Assembly (NCBI GenBank): GCA_030220185.1
Contig: JASPKZ010001230.1
Coordinates: 248,001 to 312,000, forward strand
Direction of reading: 5' to 3'
Source of the DNA: Diploptera punctata
Taxonomy: Eukaryota; Arthropoda; Insecta; Blattodea; Blaberidae
Length of the DNA: 64,000 nucleotides
Below are positions 1 through 9,300 of this stretch, piece by piece; position 1 is the stretch's first letter; every line of letters begins with the position of its first letter. The notes below the pieces were generated by a model, which saw only the letters and a list, made by a program, of their open reading frames with translations, searched no databases and was not told the origin of the DNA. A program made the translations under genes and the position numbers.

Positions 1-330
1 AATTAATAACAAAAACATCATTAGAAGCCTTACTAGCTTTATAAAGTAATGTTAAATTCCCAATATATATGTCTTCTTAACTAAGAAGCTGCCATTTGCA
101 AAGATAGAAGCAAAGGTTTCAAAAGCATTTGGTGAGAGGGAATTACAACGTATATAAGAGAAAAATTTGCATCTAGATCGCAACTCGCCTTGGTAGCTCA
201 GTTGGTAGAGTGTTTGGCCCGGCAAGCCAAAGGTCCCGGGTTCAAGTCTCGGTTTAGGCGAAAATTTTTCTCGTCAAATATAATTTATGTTTCAGTGAAA
301 AATGTTAAATTAATAACAAAAACAACACTG
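1..330 (+). repeat. tRNA-like interspersed unit (family T1)
   Basis: The tRNA-like core is at 187-259: an A-box-like GGTAGCTCAGTTGG and a B-box-like GGGTTCAAGTC, with a 17-nt anticodon-like arm between them. The core sits between short inverted flanks (AGAGAAAAATTTGC on the left, GCGAAAATTTTTCTC on the right). The outer sequence recurs at 6139-6611, 30621-31033 and 48410-48740, so this is a dispersed repeat and not a lone tRNA gene. The motif AATTAATAACAAAAAC is at both ends of the unit (1-16 and 311-326), as expected of a tandem or circular template. It lies in the PAPSS intron that runs into the window. Confidence 0.75.
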
Positions 331-755
331 TACCTTCTTCAGACATGTTAACAAATTATGAATTGTGTTCCAACTGATCTAAGCAACAATACAACAATAT
401 TTATTTAAATTTTTTAATTTAACAAAGGGGATTCATTCGAATCAAGTTGAGAATTTAACAGTTTGTTACTACTTTTAAATATATTGTTAGAATGTTCACA
501 ACTCACCTCATATTTGTAGATTTCTTAAAGACCACTTTTGATATGTTATCAATTTTTTCTAACAAGGAAAGTACTTGGGCTCGAACAAACACATATGCAC
601 CAAAATTGTGTGAGAGATAATTTAAAGGTCCCTTATTACAGTAGTGATACTCGCTCATCTGCAAAACTCTGCAGTCGTCCGTTAGAGGCCTCTGTGTGTG
701 TCACGCCTCATTGCACATTGACCTGCCGGTACGCTAGTCGAGACCAGTAGGGACG

Positions 756-2340
756 GTGCAGTGTGCCTCTGAAGTTGGGTTTTGTGAAGTTATTTGCATA
801 GTGAAGCGTCAGATGGGTCGGCGATTGGTAATCAATCCTGCTAATGTATTTCTATTGATTGAGATGAAGTTACGAAGAACTCTTCTTCGTGAAGATGGTA
901 TTGGTGTAGAAGATGAATCAGTCGCATGTTTTCTGGTATCTATTATAGTGCAGAAATATGAGCATAAGTTAGAAACAGATACTGTTGTAACACTAACACA
1001 TAATTATGATGCTAGTGATGATAATGATGAACAACTCATTGCAAGCGGTAGTGATACGGCAAGTGCAGGAAGAGGAGATGGAAGTAGTGAAAGTGAATTC
1101 CAACCCTCTCCTGATAAGAAGGTTAAAGTCACAAGTATCATCATGGTGTTTGATGACAACACACTACAGAACATATACAATGATTATCATGTAAGAGGTT
1201 TCAACACATACGACAAGCTTCTGAAAAGATATCCTAAACTGAAGGCTAAAAGCAGTGTTAAAAACATACTGGACTACATGGCAAAGAAACGAGAAGGAAA
1301 TACAGTTTTCAAAGGAAATCGTACACTGCAGTTCAACATCATCAAGGAGCATGTAATGGCAAAATTCAATGAAGCACGAGAATGCGGTTCTGCCATTCAT
1401 TATTGGCATTTACAACATTGGGCATTGGATGTAGCCAAAAATCTTGGGTGTACAAACTTTACAGCTTCACTAGAATTTATTACTAATTTGAAAAAGGAGT
1501 TTAGGATAACATCACTATGCTCAAAGCACGAAAAGATAAGGATGACGAAGAAGAGCTGATTCAAATGTTTGTTGCTGACGTCAATGAGCATATCACGACA
1601 GAAAAAATCGAAATTAGTTCTATATGAAACTGTGATCAGAGTCAGTTCAACTATGAGCTTTCTTCTGACAGAACGCTATCCATGAAAGAGGAGAGAAACA
1701 CTGTCTCGATGTTACAGTCAGTTAACAGTGCAACACATAGTTACCCGATCGATGTTGCTACATCAACGGAAGGACGATTGGCAGACAAACTCTATATTTG
1801 CTTCCAAGAACCTAGTGGAACGTATGGACCCTGTGTGTCAAGGGAAATAGAAACTTGGTGCCCTCCAAATGTCTTCGTCAATGCAAGTGTGAGTGGGAAG
1901 ATGACGAAACAACATCTGAAGACGTTTTTTGTGTCAGGGTTTTGAATCCAAATTTGTCAAGAAAGTCATTAGTACTTTGTGACTCCTGGTCTGGACATGA
2001 GGATGAGCAAGTACTACTGGAAGCATCTGGCGGAAAATATGTACATTTAAAAATCATTCCACTTAAAACTACAAAATATGCACAACCTCTGGATGTGTAT
2101 TTTTTCAGGCAATATAAAATATATGCCAAGAGAATTACAGACTTTATTAAACTATGTTCCAGTAATATGCAGCCAAAATTGCATGACAGATTCTTTATCA
2201 TGAATTTGCATTCTGTCATTTACAATCAGTTATCTGCGAGAGCATATAGACCAATGTTCCGTTATGCATGGCAGAACACTGGCTACGATATTGGTGAACC
2301 AGTGGACAACTTCAAAAGTGTAATTGACATGGCGTCCAAC
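756..2340 (+). pseudogene. Broken pogo/Tigger-like DDE transposase
   Basis: Three frames must be combined. 756-1559 encodes an acidic N-terminus, then a CENP-B/pogo-like helix-turn-helix region (around 1149-1556, from VFDDNTLQNIYNDYHVRG to WALDVAKNLG). Stops and frame changes follow near 1557 and 1625. 1682-1945 holds RLADKLYICFQEPSG and ETWCPPN. After a frame change near 1940 the core continues with LVLCDSWSGHEDE and TTKYAQPLDVYFFRQYK, which carry the second and third acidic positions typical of DDE_1 transposases. Coding ends where the LINE is inserted at about 2353. The role would be cut-and-paste transposition in the nucleus; at least two frameshifts and a stop make it dead. The subfamily is inferred from motifs only. 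Confidence 0.75.
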
Positions 2341-2352
2341 ACTGATATTATA

Positions 2353-2950
2353 CTTACTTACTTACTCACTGGCACTATCGAACCCATAGGTTCATGGCTG
2401 CACGGACATAAGCTCTCCATACATCCCTATCCTGAGCTAATGCTTTCCAATCATTCCCTGTATAATCTACTTCCCTCAAATCATTTTTTTTTGTGATTCC
2501 ACAACAGACCTGGAGGTCCTTGGGGTAGTGGGAGGTTAAGGCTCCCACTTTTCTAGACAATCGGTACTTTGTCAGCCCTGCGTGACGGCCGCCTTTACTC
2601 CCAGAACAAGCGTCTGGTACTCATTTCCGTTAGAGGCTGAGTCTACCCCAGGGCCATAGTGCCGCCAGAGGGTTTGGGTCAGTTTAAAAATCCTGACCCC
2701 AACGGGACTTGAACCCTCGACCCTCCGGCTTGTAGCTCAGTGCCTTAACCACTACGCTACGGCGTGCCCCTCCCTCAAATCATAGTTAATGTTATTCTCC
2801 CACCTCATTCTTGGTCTACCAACTGGGCGTTTTCCCTCCGACTTTCCTACAAGAAGCTTCCATGCAAGTCTTTTGTTCCCCATACGTGCAACATGTCCTG
2901 CCCATCGGAGTCTACGAGACTTTACTGTTCTTAATATACCTGGCTTCCTA
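2353..2950 (-). mobile_element. LINE 3' end (family A), split by a SINE
   Basis: On the minus strand, 2950-2770 and 2485-2375 together encode the C-terminal tail of a non-LTR retrotransposon: LRWAGHVARMGNKRL, VGRPRMRWENNINYDL, ALAQDRDVWRAYVRAAMN. The 3' end is a TAAG microsatellite (TTACTTACTCACTGG on the plus strand). The same end recurs at 13942-14094, 14590-14850, 24740-24870, 36345-36487, 37905-38160, 57560-57625 and 60183-60337. It is 5'-truncated, as LINE copies usually are. The SINE at 2485-2771 interrupts it. Confidence 0.8.
2485..2771 (-). mobile_element. tRNA-derived SINE (family B) with target duplication
   Basis: Read on the minus strand, it starts with a tRNA-like head (box A GTAGCGTAGTGGTTAAGG, box B GGTTCAAGTCCC), has a body rich in GGAGCC/GGTCC, and ends in an 8-base A-tail (plus-strand T run at 2485-2492). 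The 12-bp duplication CCCTCAAATCAT is at 2473-2484 and 2772-2783. Two other good copies lie at 42688-42989 and 51974-52277, with a decayed one at 62067-62325. All four point to the minus strand. Confidence 0.88.
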
Positions 2951-3289
2951 TAAAGATAGAATGTGCAAATATGACATGTGATCAACTTGCTTTTCTTCAC
3001 TGTGCATTTTGCAGTCATTCATATTGCTGTGAGCATTTTATTGAAAGTCCCCATTTACATTTATAGTTAAGATATCTGCTTTGCGTATGGCTTCTACAAT
3101 GATATCTAGAGTATGATTGCAGAGTTTTGCAGAAAAATGACACCCACCAGCGTATAGAGAGGTATGTAATGAATGGTCATGTAACCAAACTTTCATACAG
3201 ATATGTTTGTTCGAGCCCAAGTACTTTCCTTGTAAGTGTTGAATCTAACCTATAGAATCACTAACCACCGATTCAACAGTTAGAAAGAT

Positions 3290-3800
3290 TTAACTTTTAT
3301 AGGAATTAATCACTATGAGGTTTAATTATGGTGAAATTAAATGTTTCTTACCTCTCCTCATATAAATCTTTTAAGTTGATCGCGATTTCAAGACTCAGAA
3401 CTTTCTTGGCGACTGGTGTTATGTCGATCGTAAGAAACTCTTCTTCTTCCCTCTGTTGATGGACCAATGAACCTCTGGATCAGGTCAAAATTTGCAGGAA
3501 TTTCGAAGTTCATAAGTTTTCCTTTGTTTTTCTGAATGTGGATCTTTTCCCAAACCGTGAGTTCCTTTTTCAGAAAAACAAAGGAAAACTTATGAACTAC
3601 GAAATTCCTGCAAATTTTGACCTGATCCAGAGGTTCATCGGTCCACCAACAGAGGGAAGAAGAAGAAGAAGAGTTTCTTCCGATCGACATAACACCAGTC
3701 GCCAAGAAAGTTCTGAGGATGAGACAGTTATAGTCTCGAAATCGCAATCAACTTAAAAGATTTATATGAGGAGAGGTAAGAAATGTTTAATTTCACCATA
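3290..3800 (-). mobile_element. Penelope-like hairpin element (family P1), minus orientation
   Basis: The 12-bp target duplication AGTTAGAAAGAT is at 3278-3289 and 3801-3812. The one-sided tail (CACTATGAGG, 3311-3320) comes first, followed by two inverted arms meeting near 3540. Both arms encode the Penelope ORF C-terminus (for example the plus arm at 3580-3660: NYEIPANFDLIQRFIG) and then the hammerhead-bearing terminal repeat. TTACCTC and GAGGTAAG mark the arm ends. It is a 5'-truncated head-to-head copy in the upstream intron of PAPSS. Confidence 0.8.
3713..3750 (+). ncRNA. Hammerhead ribozyme remnant
   Basis: CTGAGGA at 3713-3719 is followed by the extra T, helix II GAGAC/GTCTC (3721-3725 with 3733-3737, 7-nt loop) and GAAA at 3738-3741. 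The cleavage triplet is not recognisable (TCGCAATC follows), so it is probably inactive. The opposite arm (3390-3410) has lost most of helix II. Confidence 0.55.
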
Positions 3801-3825
3801 AGTTAGAAAGATATCCAATATATAT

Positions 3826-4200
3826 CTGGTTCGAACATGGTTTTTCTTTCTAAAATAAAACTATGTCCAATTCTGGAACATGTTAATTTAAAATATAACA
3901 TCAAAATAGTAGCTTTAACCGCTTAAAAATTTAATGTTTAAATTTTCAATAAAAAATATTTCGAAAAGAAGTTGACAGATGGCATTGTTGATAGCAATGG
4001 CTATCGGCCTTTGGATGGAAGGAGAATTAATTGTATAAGTAGAAAGAAATTTGACGTTCCTATCGGAAGTTCGAATGGTGTAATGTTTACTGCACTGACA
4101 TACAGAGTCATAGGTCTGGGGTTCGAACATATTTTTCTTTCTAAAATAAAACTATATCCAAATCTGGAACATGTTAATTTAAGACATAACATCAAAAAAG
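3826..4200 (+). repeat. Direct repeat pair of about 80 bp
   Basis: Two diverged copies, 3826-3906 and 4115-4200, share GGTTCGAACAT, TTTCTTTCTAAAATAAAACTA, CTGGAACATGTTAATTTAA and ATAACATCAAAA. About 210 bp lies between them. GGTTCGAAC resembles a tRNA B box, so these may be 3' parts of a tRNA-derived repeat. A related fragment (GGTTCGACCCCTGG, TTTCTTTCTAAAATAA) is at 8629-8672. Confidence 0.6.
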
Positions 4201-4289
4201 TTTTAATTTATTTATTTTATTTGATATACCTAAATATGTCTATATTAATGGAATAATTATGTAAAATGATGCACAAAATATTGTTTTAG

Positions 4290-4493
4290 GGAATTATTCC
4301 CACCACATTGCGCTCTTCTGATATGGTAGAAGAACTTTTTGTACCTGAAAATCGTTTGAAGGCAGCTAAAGAGGAAGCTCAGCATCTTCCTGCACTTGAG
4401 ATCACAACTGTTGATCTGCAATGGGTACAGGTTCTGGCTGAGGGCTGGGCTACTCCTCTCAAAGGCTTCATGAAGGAAGATCAGTTTCTACAG
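4290..4493 (+). CDS. PAPSS: PAPS synthase, exon with the linker and start of the ATP-sulfurylase domain
   Basis: First exon of the gene visible here. TTGTTTTAG precedes it and GTAAGC follows; 68 codons, phase 0 at both ends. The translation starts [21 protein letters not shown] and includes [21 protein letters not shown] sequence ([20 protein letters not shown]) and [10 protein letters not shown]. This is the conserved junction between the APS kinase and ATP sulfurylase parts of animal PAPSS. The enzyme makes the universal sulfate donor PAPS from sulfate and two ATP, in the cytosol and nucleus. The APS-kinase exons (about 215 residues) are not in the 4.3 kb upstream, so the gene runs out of the window and its intron here is at least 4.3 kb. 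A TTG-initiated open frame at 4308 is an artefact inside the exon. Confidence 0.95.
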
Positions 4494-5419
4494 GTAAGCA
4501 ATTCACTAGCATGAACTTCAAACTTGCTTATAACATTTGAGGCACATGGTTGAAAAACTTGACAACCCACAAAATGTGCATACTTTTACATGGATTGGAA
4601 CAACAAAAAAAAAGTCGGAAATACTTTAAACATGTAATGCAAAAAAATTTTCTAAGTTCCAATCATACACCGTATGCATGTGCCAACAAGTGTTTACATT
4701 ATGGAATCATGGGATGCAGCAAACATATACATGATATTTAACTAACCTAAAAGCTAACCTAATGCAATTTATGTACTCTAATCTGTCAAAGAACAACCTA
4801 AAAGTTAACCTAACTCAATTTAAGCACTCTAACCTGTGAAAGAATGCAACACCCAAAAATAAATATTAAGTTCTGAAATTTTGAAGTACATGCGTACAGT
4901 TAATTAGTACATGCTCTATGTTGGCTGCACTGGAACATCTTTGTTGTTGCATAGATTATTCGTTAAAATCAATATGGCTACCACGTCTTCAAACTATGTA
5001 TGTAGTTAAATATCATAGACAAATATATTGAAATAATCATTAGAAAAATGTAATAATCGTTGTAAATAATGGGAAATAATTTTAAAATGAAATCCTAAGA
5101 ATAAAATTTGACAGGAGTTTATGAAGGAATTAAAAAAAATGTGTCACAGGTTATAAAGTGTAGCCAAAAATTCATTTTTTTCTATGGCAATATTAATAAG
5201 TGGAGATTCCTCATAGTTAAAAATTTCTCTTTTGGTTTGGTTTTCAAACATAATATTCATCTAGTGGTATTGTAGTGTCATAATATGTAACATTACACCA
5301 CTCAAATAAAAGTTGTAATGTTTTACTTTACAACATTGATTTTTCATGCTAACAAATAATGGTTTGAGCTATAATTTTTTCTTCAAATATCATTTATCCA
5401 TCATTGAGATGTATGAAAT

Positions 5420-5660
5420 AAATAATAAAAGCATTGAAAGAAGCCTTACTGGCTTTGCAAGATAGAAGCAAAGGTTTCATAGCATTTGGAGCACGGGAAT
5501 TAACAGCATATATAAGAGAAATATTTGCATTTAGATTGGAACTTGCTCAGGTAGCTCAGTCGGTGGAATATTGGCCTAGAAAGCCAAAGGTCCTGGGTTC
5601 AAGCCCCTGTCTGAGTGTATAATTTCTCTCTTCAAATATAAAATAATGTTAATTTCAGTA
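5420..5660 (+). repeat. tRNA-like interspersed unit (family T2)
   Basis: The core at 5545-5617 has GGTAGCTCAGTCGG and GGGTTCAAGCCCC boxes. The anticodon-like arm TTGGC/GCCAA has loop CTAGAAA, which would read as anticodon AGA. Left flank TATAAGAGAAATATTTGCAT, right flank TATAATTTCTCTCTTCAAAT. Similar T2 cores are at 17761-17831, 47073-47145 and 57248-57320. Confidence 0.7.
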
Positions 5661-5829
5661 TTATAATCTACATTACTAATTTTTATATAAAATCTTTATA
5701 TTGAAATAGATATAATTATGTAAAGCTAAGTAATAATGCATTTCTTCTCAACAAAATTATCTCTTGCAAAACAAAGACTTCTAATGTTAATATTATTCGT
5801 TTTTAAACATCTTAATGATGGACAAATTA

Positions 5830-5950
5830 TATTTGAAATGAAAAATATACGCCTAGCCTAGTTAGCTCACTTGGAAGAGCATTGACATAGGGAGTCAAAG
5901 GTCCTGGGTTCAAACCCCAGTCTAGGCGTATATTTTTCTTTTCAAATATA
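5830..5950 (+). repeat. tRNA-like core (family T3)
   Basis: 5851-5927 folds as a tRNA-like cloverleaf: acceptor GCCTAGC with TCTAGGC (6 of 7 pairs), D-arm TAGCTCACTTGGAAGAGC, anticodon-like arm TTGAC/GTCAA with loop ATAGGGA (would read AGG) and T-arm around GGGTTCAAACCCC. The flanks TTGAAATGAAAAATATAC and GTATATTTTTCTTTTC are inverted repeats of each other, as in T1 and T2. A pseudo-tRNA or repeat is likelier than a working tRNA gene. Confidence 0.6.
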
Positions 5951-6138
5951 AAGACTTCTAAAACAAATAAAGCTTTAAAATGTTACATTGATCCATTTTC
6001 CTTCAAAGTAGATAAAATTGCACATTACTCTCATTGTAACATTATATTTCAACATTTTATGATCTATGAAACTTGATATATGGCTTCATTTCACAATTTT
6101 TACATCTCATATTCATGATGTAAACAGGTATCATATTA

Positions 6139-6611
6139 TATTTGAAGAGAAAAATTTTCGCCTAGACCGGGACTCGAACTCGGGACCCTTGGCTTTCCGG
6201 ACCAAGTGCTCTACCAACTGAGCTACCGAGGCGAGTTACGATCTAGAAGCAAATTTTTCTCTTATGTACGTTGTAATTCCCTCGCGCCAAATGCTTGAAA
6301 CCATAGCTTCTATCTTTGCAAATGGCGGCTTCTTAGTTAAGACATTTATTGGGAATTTAACACTACTTTTTAAAGCCAGTAGGGCTTCTATTGATGATTT
6401 TATTATTAATTTAACACTTCTTATTGAAGGATAAATTATATTGAAGAGAAAAATTTTCGCCTAGACCGGGACTCGAACCCAGGACCCTTGGCTTTCCGGA
6501 CCAAGTGCCCTACCAACTGAGCTACCAAGGCGAGTTACGATCTAGATGCAAATTTTTCTCTTATGTACGTTGTAATTCCCTCGCGCCAAATGCTTGAAAC
6601 CATAGCTTCAT
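6139..6611 (-). mobile_element. Direct dimer of tRNA-like T1 unit with target duplication
   Basis: Two T1 units in direct repeat on the minus strand (cores 6160-6232 and 6459-6531, period about 299 bp). The second is cut short. The 13-bp duplication AGGTATCATATTA flanks the pair (6126-6138 and 6612-6624). The unit between the cores (6233-6440) contains the outer T1 sequence and ends with TTATTATTAATTTAACACTT. A tandem dimer with a target duplication indicates insertion of a multimeric or circular-template copy. Confidence 0.75.
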
Positions 6612-6677
6612 AGGTATCATATTACTGCAGGAGGCTACTTGTTTTTCATGTGAAACTTTGTTTTTCTCTTTCTATAG

Positions 6678-6911
6678 GCACAGCATTTTAATTGCCTTTT
6701 GGAAGGCAATGGAGTAAATCAATCAGTACCAATAGTTTTGCCAGTTACAACAGAAGATAAAGAAAGATTATCAGGATTATCTTCATTTACTTTGAAATAT
6801 AATGGTCATCTTGTTGCTATATTGCGTAAACCTGAATTCTACTCACATCGTAAAGAAGAACGGGTGTGCAGACAATTTGGAACTTGCCACAAAGATCATC
6901 CTTACATAAAG
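6678..6911 (+). CDS. PAPSS: PAPS synthase, ATP-sulfurylase exon 2 in window
   Basis: Acceptor TTTCTATAG, donor GTAATT; 78 codons, phase 0. The translation runs [20 protein letters not shown], then [26 protein letters not shown] and ends CHKDHPYIK. These align position by position with the N-terminal beta-barrel part of animal ATP sulfurylase (the human protein has SVPIVL, DKERL, ILRNPEF, RKEER, HPYIK). No break or unusual substitution is visible. The exon is free of repeats although a SINE lies 150 bp downstream. Confidence 0.95.
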
Positions 6912-7057
6912 GTAATTATATAAATAAATTTTATTACCAGTATGTACAGACAGCTGGCTAAATAAAATGTTATATGCTCCAGATAAAAAAAAACAAATTT
7001 TATATATAAAATTTAAAAATTATTTATATAAATATTTTTTACTCACTATTAACTCAC

Positions 7058-7398
7058 TCCAAGCACGACAGGCCTAGACAGTCCTTACCCTACCAGCCGG
7101 CTGCTGGCCTCACATCCACACATGTTGATCACAGAGGTAGACGATCATCTAGCCAGTGTAGGGGTGACATGTGGTCAGCATGTCAGGTCCCCCCCAGCTG
7201 TTATAGCTGGTCTTCTCAACCTGGAGTTGCTACTTATTGTAGCTACCCAAATGCCTCATGATGCTGGGTGGGCACCGATCCCATTCTGGCTGAAATTCCA
7301 TGAGAAAATTTCTTCCCCCATGGGGACTCGAACCTGCGCAAGTCCCATAGCTCTGCACCATGGCTCCTTGTCTTAACCACTCGGCTACGGCACGGGAC
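7058..7398 (-). mobile_element. tRNA-derived SINE (family E) with target duplication
   Basis: On the minus strand the head reads CCGTAGCCGAGTGGTTAAGA (box A) and AGGTTCGAGTCCCCATGG (box B). The body ends near AGCACGACAGGCCTAGACAG (plus strand 7063). The exact 14-bp duplication CACTATTAACTCAC is at 7044-7057 and 7399-7412. Decayed relatives lie at 28175-28310 (+) and 47480-47720 (-). Confidence 0.88.
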
Positions 7399-7808
7399 CA
7401 CTATTAACTCACATATGTTTAGTTTTTAATACAGGTAATTTGTATTCATAAGCTCATTTTATATACCATGTGTTTAAGCCATTCACTTCAGGTTTAAATG
7501 CTCAATGCATTTTCCCAGAAACCGAATTTAAGTTACCGTAAATTATTATGTCTATTTTCAGACATTCAAAACAAACAAAAGATAACGGTACTTGAGATCA
7601 CAATAATTACATGCCAAGGGATGTACAAAATATTGCAAAATATATATAACAGCAGAGTTAAGCAAGTGTACCTTGTCTTCTGAGTTGAAGGCCATTTAAC
7701 AGCCGGCGAGTCTACTTTGTCTTTCGAGGCGAATGGGTTAATTCATATTTTATAATATTACTCAGTAATATGTATCTAATTGGAAATCTCTGCTAAATAT
7801 TATTTTAT

Positions 7809-7855
7809 AGTGGAGATCAGCTCATTGTGATGATCTTGAAGCTCTGGAACATATA
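7809..7855 (+). pseudogene. Exon-like relic of the next PAPSS exon
   Basis: This 47-base stretch matches the start of the true exon (7955-8002) at about 38 of 47 positions with one gap. Both begin AGTGGAGAT and share TTGAAG, TCTGGAAC and TAT. Seven of the eight mismatches are transitions. The preceding TATTTTATAG looks like an acceptor, and the gap breaks the frame. It lies about 130 bp upstream of the real exon and could be a leftover of a small tandem duplication. Chance similarity is unlikely but not excluded. Confidence 0.5.
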
Positions 7856-7942
7856 TAGCTACATTTTTATGACTAACTTGTTTTCAATTTTTTTTTTACA
7901 TTTAAGAGAGAAAAATGATACAATATTGATATTATTGTTTAG

Positions 7943-8140
7943 ATGATTTATGAGAGTGGAGATTGGCTTGTTGGTGGTGATGTTGAAGTTCTGGAACGTA
8001 TCCGCTGGGGAGATGGTTTGGATGGATACAGACTTACTCCCAATGAGCTTCGAGCTAAATTCAAGGAAATGGGAGCTGATGCTGTATTTGCATTCCAACT
8101 TAGGAACCCCATTCACAATGGACATGCTCTTCTAATGCAG
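7943..8140 (+). CDS. PAPSS: PAPS synthase, exon with the HNGH nucleotide-binding motif
   Basis: Acceptor TTGTTTAG, donor GTATGT; 66 codons, phase 0. It begins [20 protein letters not shown], has [20 protein letters not shown] and ends [17 protein letters not shown]. QLRNPxHNGH is the HxGH-type signature that binds the ATP phosphates in ATP sulfurylase, and both histidines are present. The exon is intact and matches animal PAPSS closely. Confidence 0.96.
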
Positions 8141-8225
8141 GTATGTAAATTCAAATATTTGATTTACAAATCATTGTGGCAATTATCAGAGATGTGGTAA
8201 TGTGTGCACTTTAATAAATATTAGT

Positions 8226-8597
8226 ACTAAGAATCAAATGAATCGTGAATTCTTCTTACCTCATACTTCTATGTTTTTTTTAACACAGCACCTCAGTATC
8301 GGAGAACAATCTTCCCCATCGTCAGCTGTTTTCACGACTCTGAGTCGTGACTTCTTCTTACCTCGTAACCAATCTTCTAAGTAGATTGCGATTTTGAGGT
8401 CATGACAACCCCATCCTCAGTACAATTTTGCCGACTGATGTTATGTGAAAACAGCTGACGATGGGGAAGATTGTTCTCTGATACTGCAGTGCTGTGTTTA
8501 AAAAAGCATAGAAGTATGAGGTAAGAAGAATTCACGATTCATTTGATTCCTATTAATTAAACCTCATAATGTTAAAATTCCCAAATTCATTATATTA
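8226..8597 (+). mobile_element. Penelope-like hairpin element (P1 subfamily with AAATGAATCGTGAATTC arms)
   Basis: The target duplication AAATATTAGT is at 8216-8225 and 8598-8607. Inverted arms (8230-8335 and 8450-8555) share AATCGTGAATTCTTCTTACC, CATACTTCTATG and CCCCATCGTCAGCTG. The one-sided tail AAACCTCATAATGTTAAAAT follows at about 8560-8590. The middle (8385-8430) holds a decayed hammerhead on the minus strand (TCCTCAG at 8412-8418). No coding sequence remains. The same subfamily is at 23452-23720, 41748-42152 and 63645-64000. Confidence 0.82.
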
Positions 8598-8606
8598 AAA
8601 TATTAG

Positions 8607-9193
8607 TGCACTAATTAATCAGAGATCTGGGGTTCGACCCCTGGTTCTAACGTAATTTTCTTTCTAAAATAATTCTGATTAAAACTGAAGGAGAATAAGG
8701 TTGGTTTGCACCATGTTGTAGCACTAGGTGATGGAATCCTTCTGTAGGTTGTCCTGGGTTCGAATTCGGTTTGCCTCAGCTGAAAAGTCTCTGCTCAGGG
8801 GAACTAAGGGAATACTAAAATGGTTTTCACTAGAAGTTAAAGCACCATGTCAATTTAAGAAAATGTTTTCACTATTTATTTTAAAATTTAGTTAATTTAG
8901 TGATTATGAAACTTGTATTTATCCTTTTCACTTTCGGTAATATTTGACCGTTATCAATAGAAAATCGAATTAGTATTGATGAGTAAATCACACAACTTAA
9001 GTTATTCAAAATATATAATATTGATTTAAAATTCACTGCACATATATTTCTGCCAATATTTGTCAAATGATAAACTATTATTTCTTTTTATCATTTAATT
9101 TTACTTAATATTTTACAAGATATGTGCAACTGTTACTATATCGACTTGATCACCATGACTGCTTGTAGATCATGAAGGATCTCCTTTCCAGAA
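8607..9193 (+). other. Intron sequence without recognisable feature
   Basis: 8629-8672 resembles the B-box/3' part of the direct repeat at 3826-4200. 8690-8830 contains GGGTTCGAATTCGG, which could be a worn tRNA-derived SINE, but no second copy is visible here. The rest is AT-rich. Confidence 0.5.
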
Positions 9194-9249
9194 TTCAATA
9201 TTCTTTAAGGTAGAATATGTTTATCACTCACCTCATATTGTTCTTATTT

Positions 9250-9300
9250 GATTATAGACTAGTTTCGGAACATAGTTTCTGTTCCATCCTCAGTAACATC
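9250..9300 (-). ncRNA. Hammerhead ribozyme, left arm of the palindrome
   Basis: Mirror copy of the motif at 11270-11320. On the plus strand TCCTCAG (9287-9293) is the complement of CTGAGGA, TTTC (9263-9266) of GAAA, and GAC (9257-9259) of the GTC cleavage triplet. Helix II pairs GGAACA with TGTTCC. Helix I uses TAACATC (9294-9300) and GATTATA (9250-9256). The core is intact except for the extra U shared by all copies here. Confidence 0.75.

Larger units (their letters stand above)
562..3233 (+). mobile_element. pogo/Tigger-type DNA transposon with terminal inverted repeats
   Basis: Exact 29-bp terminal inverted repeats bound the element: ACAAGGAAAGTACTTGGG at 562 and its complement ending at 3233. 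TA dinucleotides lie at or within one base of both ends, as expected for the Tc1/mariner/pogo superfamily. It carries a broken transposase (756-2340) and two later insertions: a LINE end (2353-2485 and 2770-2950) and a SINE (2485-2771) that splits that LINE. Without these insertions it would be about 2.1 kb. It is clearly inactive. Confidence 0.85.
4494..6677 (+). other. PAPSS: PAPSS intron holding tRNA-like repeats
   Basis: 2.2-kb phase-0 intron (GTAAGC to TCTATAG). Apart from the tRNA-like units at about 5420-5660, 5830-5950 and 6139-6611, I see only AT-rich sequence. 4740-4830 has two short repeats of CTAACCTAA-type sequence. Confidence 0.85.

Noticed and set aside
187..259. Functional tRNA gene
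   Set aside because: The core recurs with the same flanks at a dozen places and in hairpins; acceptor and anticodon arms have mismatches, and no long variable arm goes with the Ser-like loop.
756..1559. Host gene of 267 codons
   Set aside because: It lies inside perfect TIRs and continues, after frame changes, into a DDE transposase core.
1..4289. APS-kinase exons of PAPSS
   Set aside because: I looked for the P-loop (GLSGAGKTT-like) and other kinase motifs in this interval and saw none; they must be further upstream.
4308..4514. Separate small gene starting at TTG 4308
   Set aside because: It is part of a PAPSS exon bounded by consensus splice sites (4290-4493).
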